Made by a program: the position numbers and the translations under genes. From Dermatemys mawii (lineage: Eukaryota > Chordata > Testudines > Dermatemydidae): DNA of 64,000 bases. The notes beneath the pieces were generated by a model. The model saw nothing but the letters and a program-made list of their open reading frames with translations, did not search any database and was not told the origin of the DNA. How positions within the stretch are numbered: the stretch's first letter is position 1; every line of letters begins with the position of its first letter. Below, piece after piece: positions 61,705-64,000 of the stretch. The stretch spans positions 18,741,538 to 18,805,537 of the forward strand of contig ML677364.1 in assembly GCA_007922305.1 (NCBI GenBank). The letters are read 5' to 3'.

Positions 61705-62104
61705 ACAGTAGTACGCATGTATATATAATGTTTGTACGTGTATGTACGCAGGTTCACGTAACAAGATATAGGACTACCTTTATCAAAAACAAGATGGACA
61801 GATTTTACTGTTTTGCTAACCTTTAGATATCTGTACTGTATATTTTTAGTCAATAGAACACGACCAAATAGTACATTATGTAAACCCTGTAAGAACACAG
61901 TTGACATTTGAGAAAGTTTTACTTTTCCATACATGTAAAAACCTCAATTATTAAAAAATGTATTTGGTTGCATCTAGTACTGAATAGGCATATCCCCACA
62001 GCCTGTCATCCTTGTGACACACAGGTTACACAAACTGTCCTAGCTGAAAATGACAAGCCAAATTAAAACTATATTCATAGTTCTTAATTGAGACAGGAAC
62101 TTAC

Positions 62105-62187
62105 AGCTTCCAAATTTTAGTGGGCAAGCATGTGCATCCATGGGGAAGTCTTCGAGCTGCATGGGGCATTCAGCAGAAATGGTCAAT
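62105..62187 (-). CDS. GABRA5: GABRA5 exon: Cys-loop
   Basis: The 83-bp exon has a CTCACAG acceptor and a perfect GTAAGT donor. It encodes '[19 protein letters not shown]' and 'ACPLKFGS', with split codons at both ends; the downstream split (T + AT) gives Tyr with the 39039-39182 exon. The two Cys residues have exactly 13 residues between them and enclose the conserved 'QLEDFPMD', the defining Cys-loop of pentameric ligand-gated channels. The loop sits at the interface of extracellular and membrane domains and transmits agonist binding to the pore. The preceding, larger exon (ligand-binding loops A, D and E) is not in the window. Confidence 0.96.
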
Positions 62188-64000
62188 CTGTGAGAAGAAA
62201 AAAACCCAAAATCTTCATTTTACTCAGCACTATGCAGGCCCTTCACTATGGTATCTGAGTGCTCACATAAACATACTTTACATGGGGACTTCTGTGAAAT
62301 CAGAGTAATTCTCTGGTTACATGGGATGCGATATACAACATGAACAAGTGCTTCTGATATGGGATTGAACTTTTAACTATTACTCAAATGAGCAGTCTTT
62401 ATCTATGTAAGTAATCCCAATGAAATGACTGGTACTATTTAGATGTGAGAGAACTAGCATGTTGGGGCCCATGCCCTTGGTCCATTTGTGTATTTAAATT
62501 ACAACTAAATGACAACTCCCATGAGGCACTGCAGCAGCATAGCCAGATCAAATTATCTGGGGTTTTGGATATTTGGTTTCTGAGGAAATTTTCAATTTTT
62601 CATCAAGTTAAAGCAAAAACCCAGTTTTCCACTGAAATCCGGTTTTGATATGAAATTTTTGGCTAACTTCCATTCTAAATCCTTCAAAGTAAGAATTGTC
62701 TTTTTTCTATGTTTTTACAGCACCAAGCACAATGGGACCTTTAAAAGCTACCAGAATAGAAGTATTTAATAATATGGGTAAGAGCAGCAGGATTCAGCTC
62801 TCTGCCTCATATTAGGAATGTCCACATGTTCTCCTACTTTGGAATAAAACTCAAGACGGCAGGCATTCCATTTTCAGATTCTGTAGGTCAGAGGCGCAAT
62901 GTTTTTATCTTTGTACCATGCTGAAGCCTGTGGAGCACAACTCTGGTAGCTCAGTGAAAAACCTCTTTCTTTAGAAAAAATCTGTGGCTGGGCAAATAGC
63001 TCCAGAACATCCAATCCTTGAAATACAAAAGTATTTCTCCTGTCATGAGAACATGTTCATGCAGCCACACTGCCTGACTATACACTTAATGTTTCATATC
63101 AACATGCTGAAGTGCATGTTCTGGATAGATAGCCTTCTCTTCACAGGGAGAATAAAGTTCAGCAGTGATAAGAAGGCCCATACTGGGTCAGACCAATTGT
63201 CTTTCCCCATATCCTGTCTTCTGATTTGTGCTGAAGATATGGATGCATACTTCCTTTAGGCTTCCTAAACCAGCTATGCACAACACTGAACTGAGCTGGC
63301 CTTATGTGGAAAGGATGGGTAAAGGAATCCATATCCATGCTTTGGCAATAGCTACCATGTGGTGGGGACCTCAAACAAGTAATCTCCCTGACCATGGAAT
63401 GCCTTTGTATATCCCAAACACTGCTCTCCTCCTGCTGGTATGGAGAGAATTACTGGGGCTCTAGGACAGGAGTAAAGTTTGTGAGAAACTAGGAGGAGGG
63501 AAGGGACAAATGGTAGATCCCTTAAATGTTCCTAAAAACCAAACAAATGACCTTGAGCTTTTGTGAGCATTTCTCTTCCATTGCCCAGCTGCTGGGGTGG
63601 TGGTGGGATTCTTTATGTGCTGGGGCCCCATTTCAGGTTCCTAATCAAGGCTGAGAGCACCATCTTCAGCTGATTCCCTTCATTCTGTAACTTTTATCAC
63701 ATTACTTTTCTCTACACATAACAGCAATTGAAGTCTTTAATTTATTTCCATTTAGTTTTTACATGGAAAGTGCAATCTGTAAGTGTCTAATAAAATAATA
63801 GCTGATCTGTTTATGAGCTTCTCATACAAATATCTCAGTGCTTTTTCTCTTTGCTGTGAAGGTCATTAAACTCTCCCATCCTTCAGATCTCTTCTCTGCC
63901 AGGACTTCTTTAAGAAAGTAGCCAATTAATTATGGGTTGAGGAGCAGTTGTGATAGGTGGTGTGAATAAAAAAATCGACAAATATGTACAAACATATATA
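62188..64000 (-). other. GABRA5: GABRA5 intron upstream of the Cys-loop exon (partial)
   Basis: This is intronic sequence to the window edge. It contains a CR1 3' scrap at 63160-63235 and AT-rich sequence at 62540-62680 that looks repeat-like ('ggtttctgaggaaattttc'). I found no upstream GABRA5 exon here. Confidence 0.8.
63160..63235 (-). mobile_element. CR1 3'-end fragment, antisense
   Basis: 'agaaggcccatactgggtca' and 'gaccaattg' followed by 'tatcctgtcttctga' are the reverse complement of the CR1 3' end seen at 46330-46390. Only the extreme 3' part is recognisable. Confidence 0.65.

Overview
The window is vertebrate nuclear DNA, almost certainly from a non-avian sauropsid and most likely a turtle. 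This rests on two short-exon/long-intron GABA-A receptor genes with vertebrate splice sites and on the repeat content: chicken-repeat-1 (CR1) LINEs ending in the typical 'ggtctgacccagtatgg' tail, MIR-like tRNA-derived SINEs, many short hAT-type MITEs with 8-bp target duplications, and a Harbinger element with both of its genes. The species is inferred; no search was run.

Both real genes lie on the minus strand and read right to left. GABRA5 (GABA-A receptor alpha-5) contributes its last five coding exons: 62105-62187 (Cys-loop), 39039-39182 (loops F and C), 28931-29083 (TM1-TM2), 27171-27382 (TM2-TM3) and 25167-25469 (intracellular loop, TM4, stop). Its earlier exons lie beyond position 64000. 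All exon joins keep the reading frame. About 11 kb downstream, in the same orientation, is the start of GABRG3 (gamma-3): signal-peptide exon 1 at 14144-14196 inside a CpG island, and exon 2 at 9513-9661. The rest of GABRG3 continues to the left of the window. This is the conserved GABRA5-GABRG3 tandem of the GABRB3-GABRA5-GABRG3 cluster, whose products assemble into pentameric GABA-gated chloride channels.

Layout: 1-9512 is GABRG3 intron 2 with MITEs and a 4.1-kb Harbinger transposon (3592-7686). 9662-14143 is GABRG3 intron 1. 14197-23950 is the intergenic spacer, with a second CpG-rich block (16420-17480) and nested repeats. 23951-25166 is the probable GABRA5 3' UTR. 25470-62104 holds the GABRA5 introns, including a ~10-kb intron carrying a degenerate satellite split by a short-LTR Ty3/gypsy relic, and a ~23-kb intron packed with CR1 copies, SINEs, hAT MITEs and two strong palindromes.

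No CRISPR array, operon or prokaryotic system is present. The most interesting non-gene items are an intact 100-codon antisense ORF in the Harbinger element, two long palindromes (43536-43591 and 48176-48307), a MITE family represented by three copies that each keep an 8-bp duplication, and inverted blocks of an apparently undescribed satellite.
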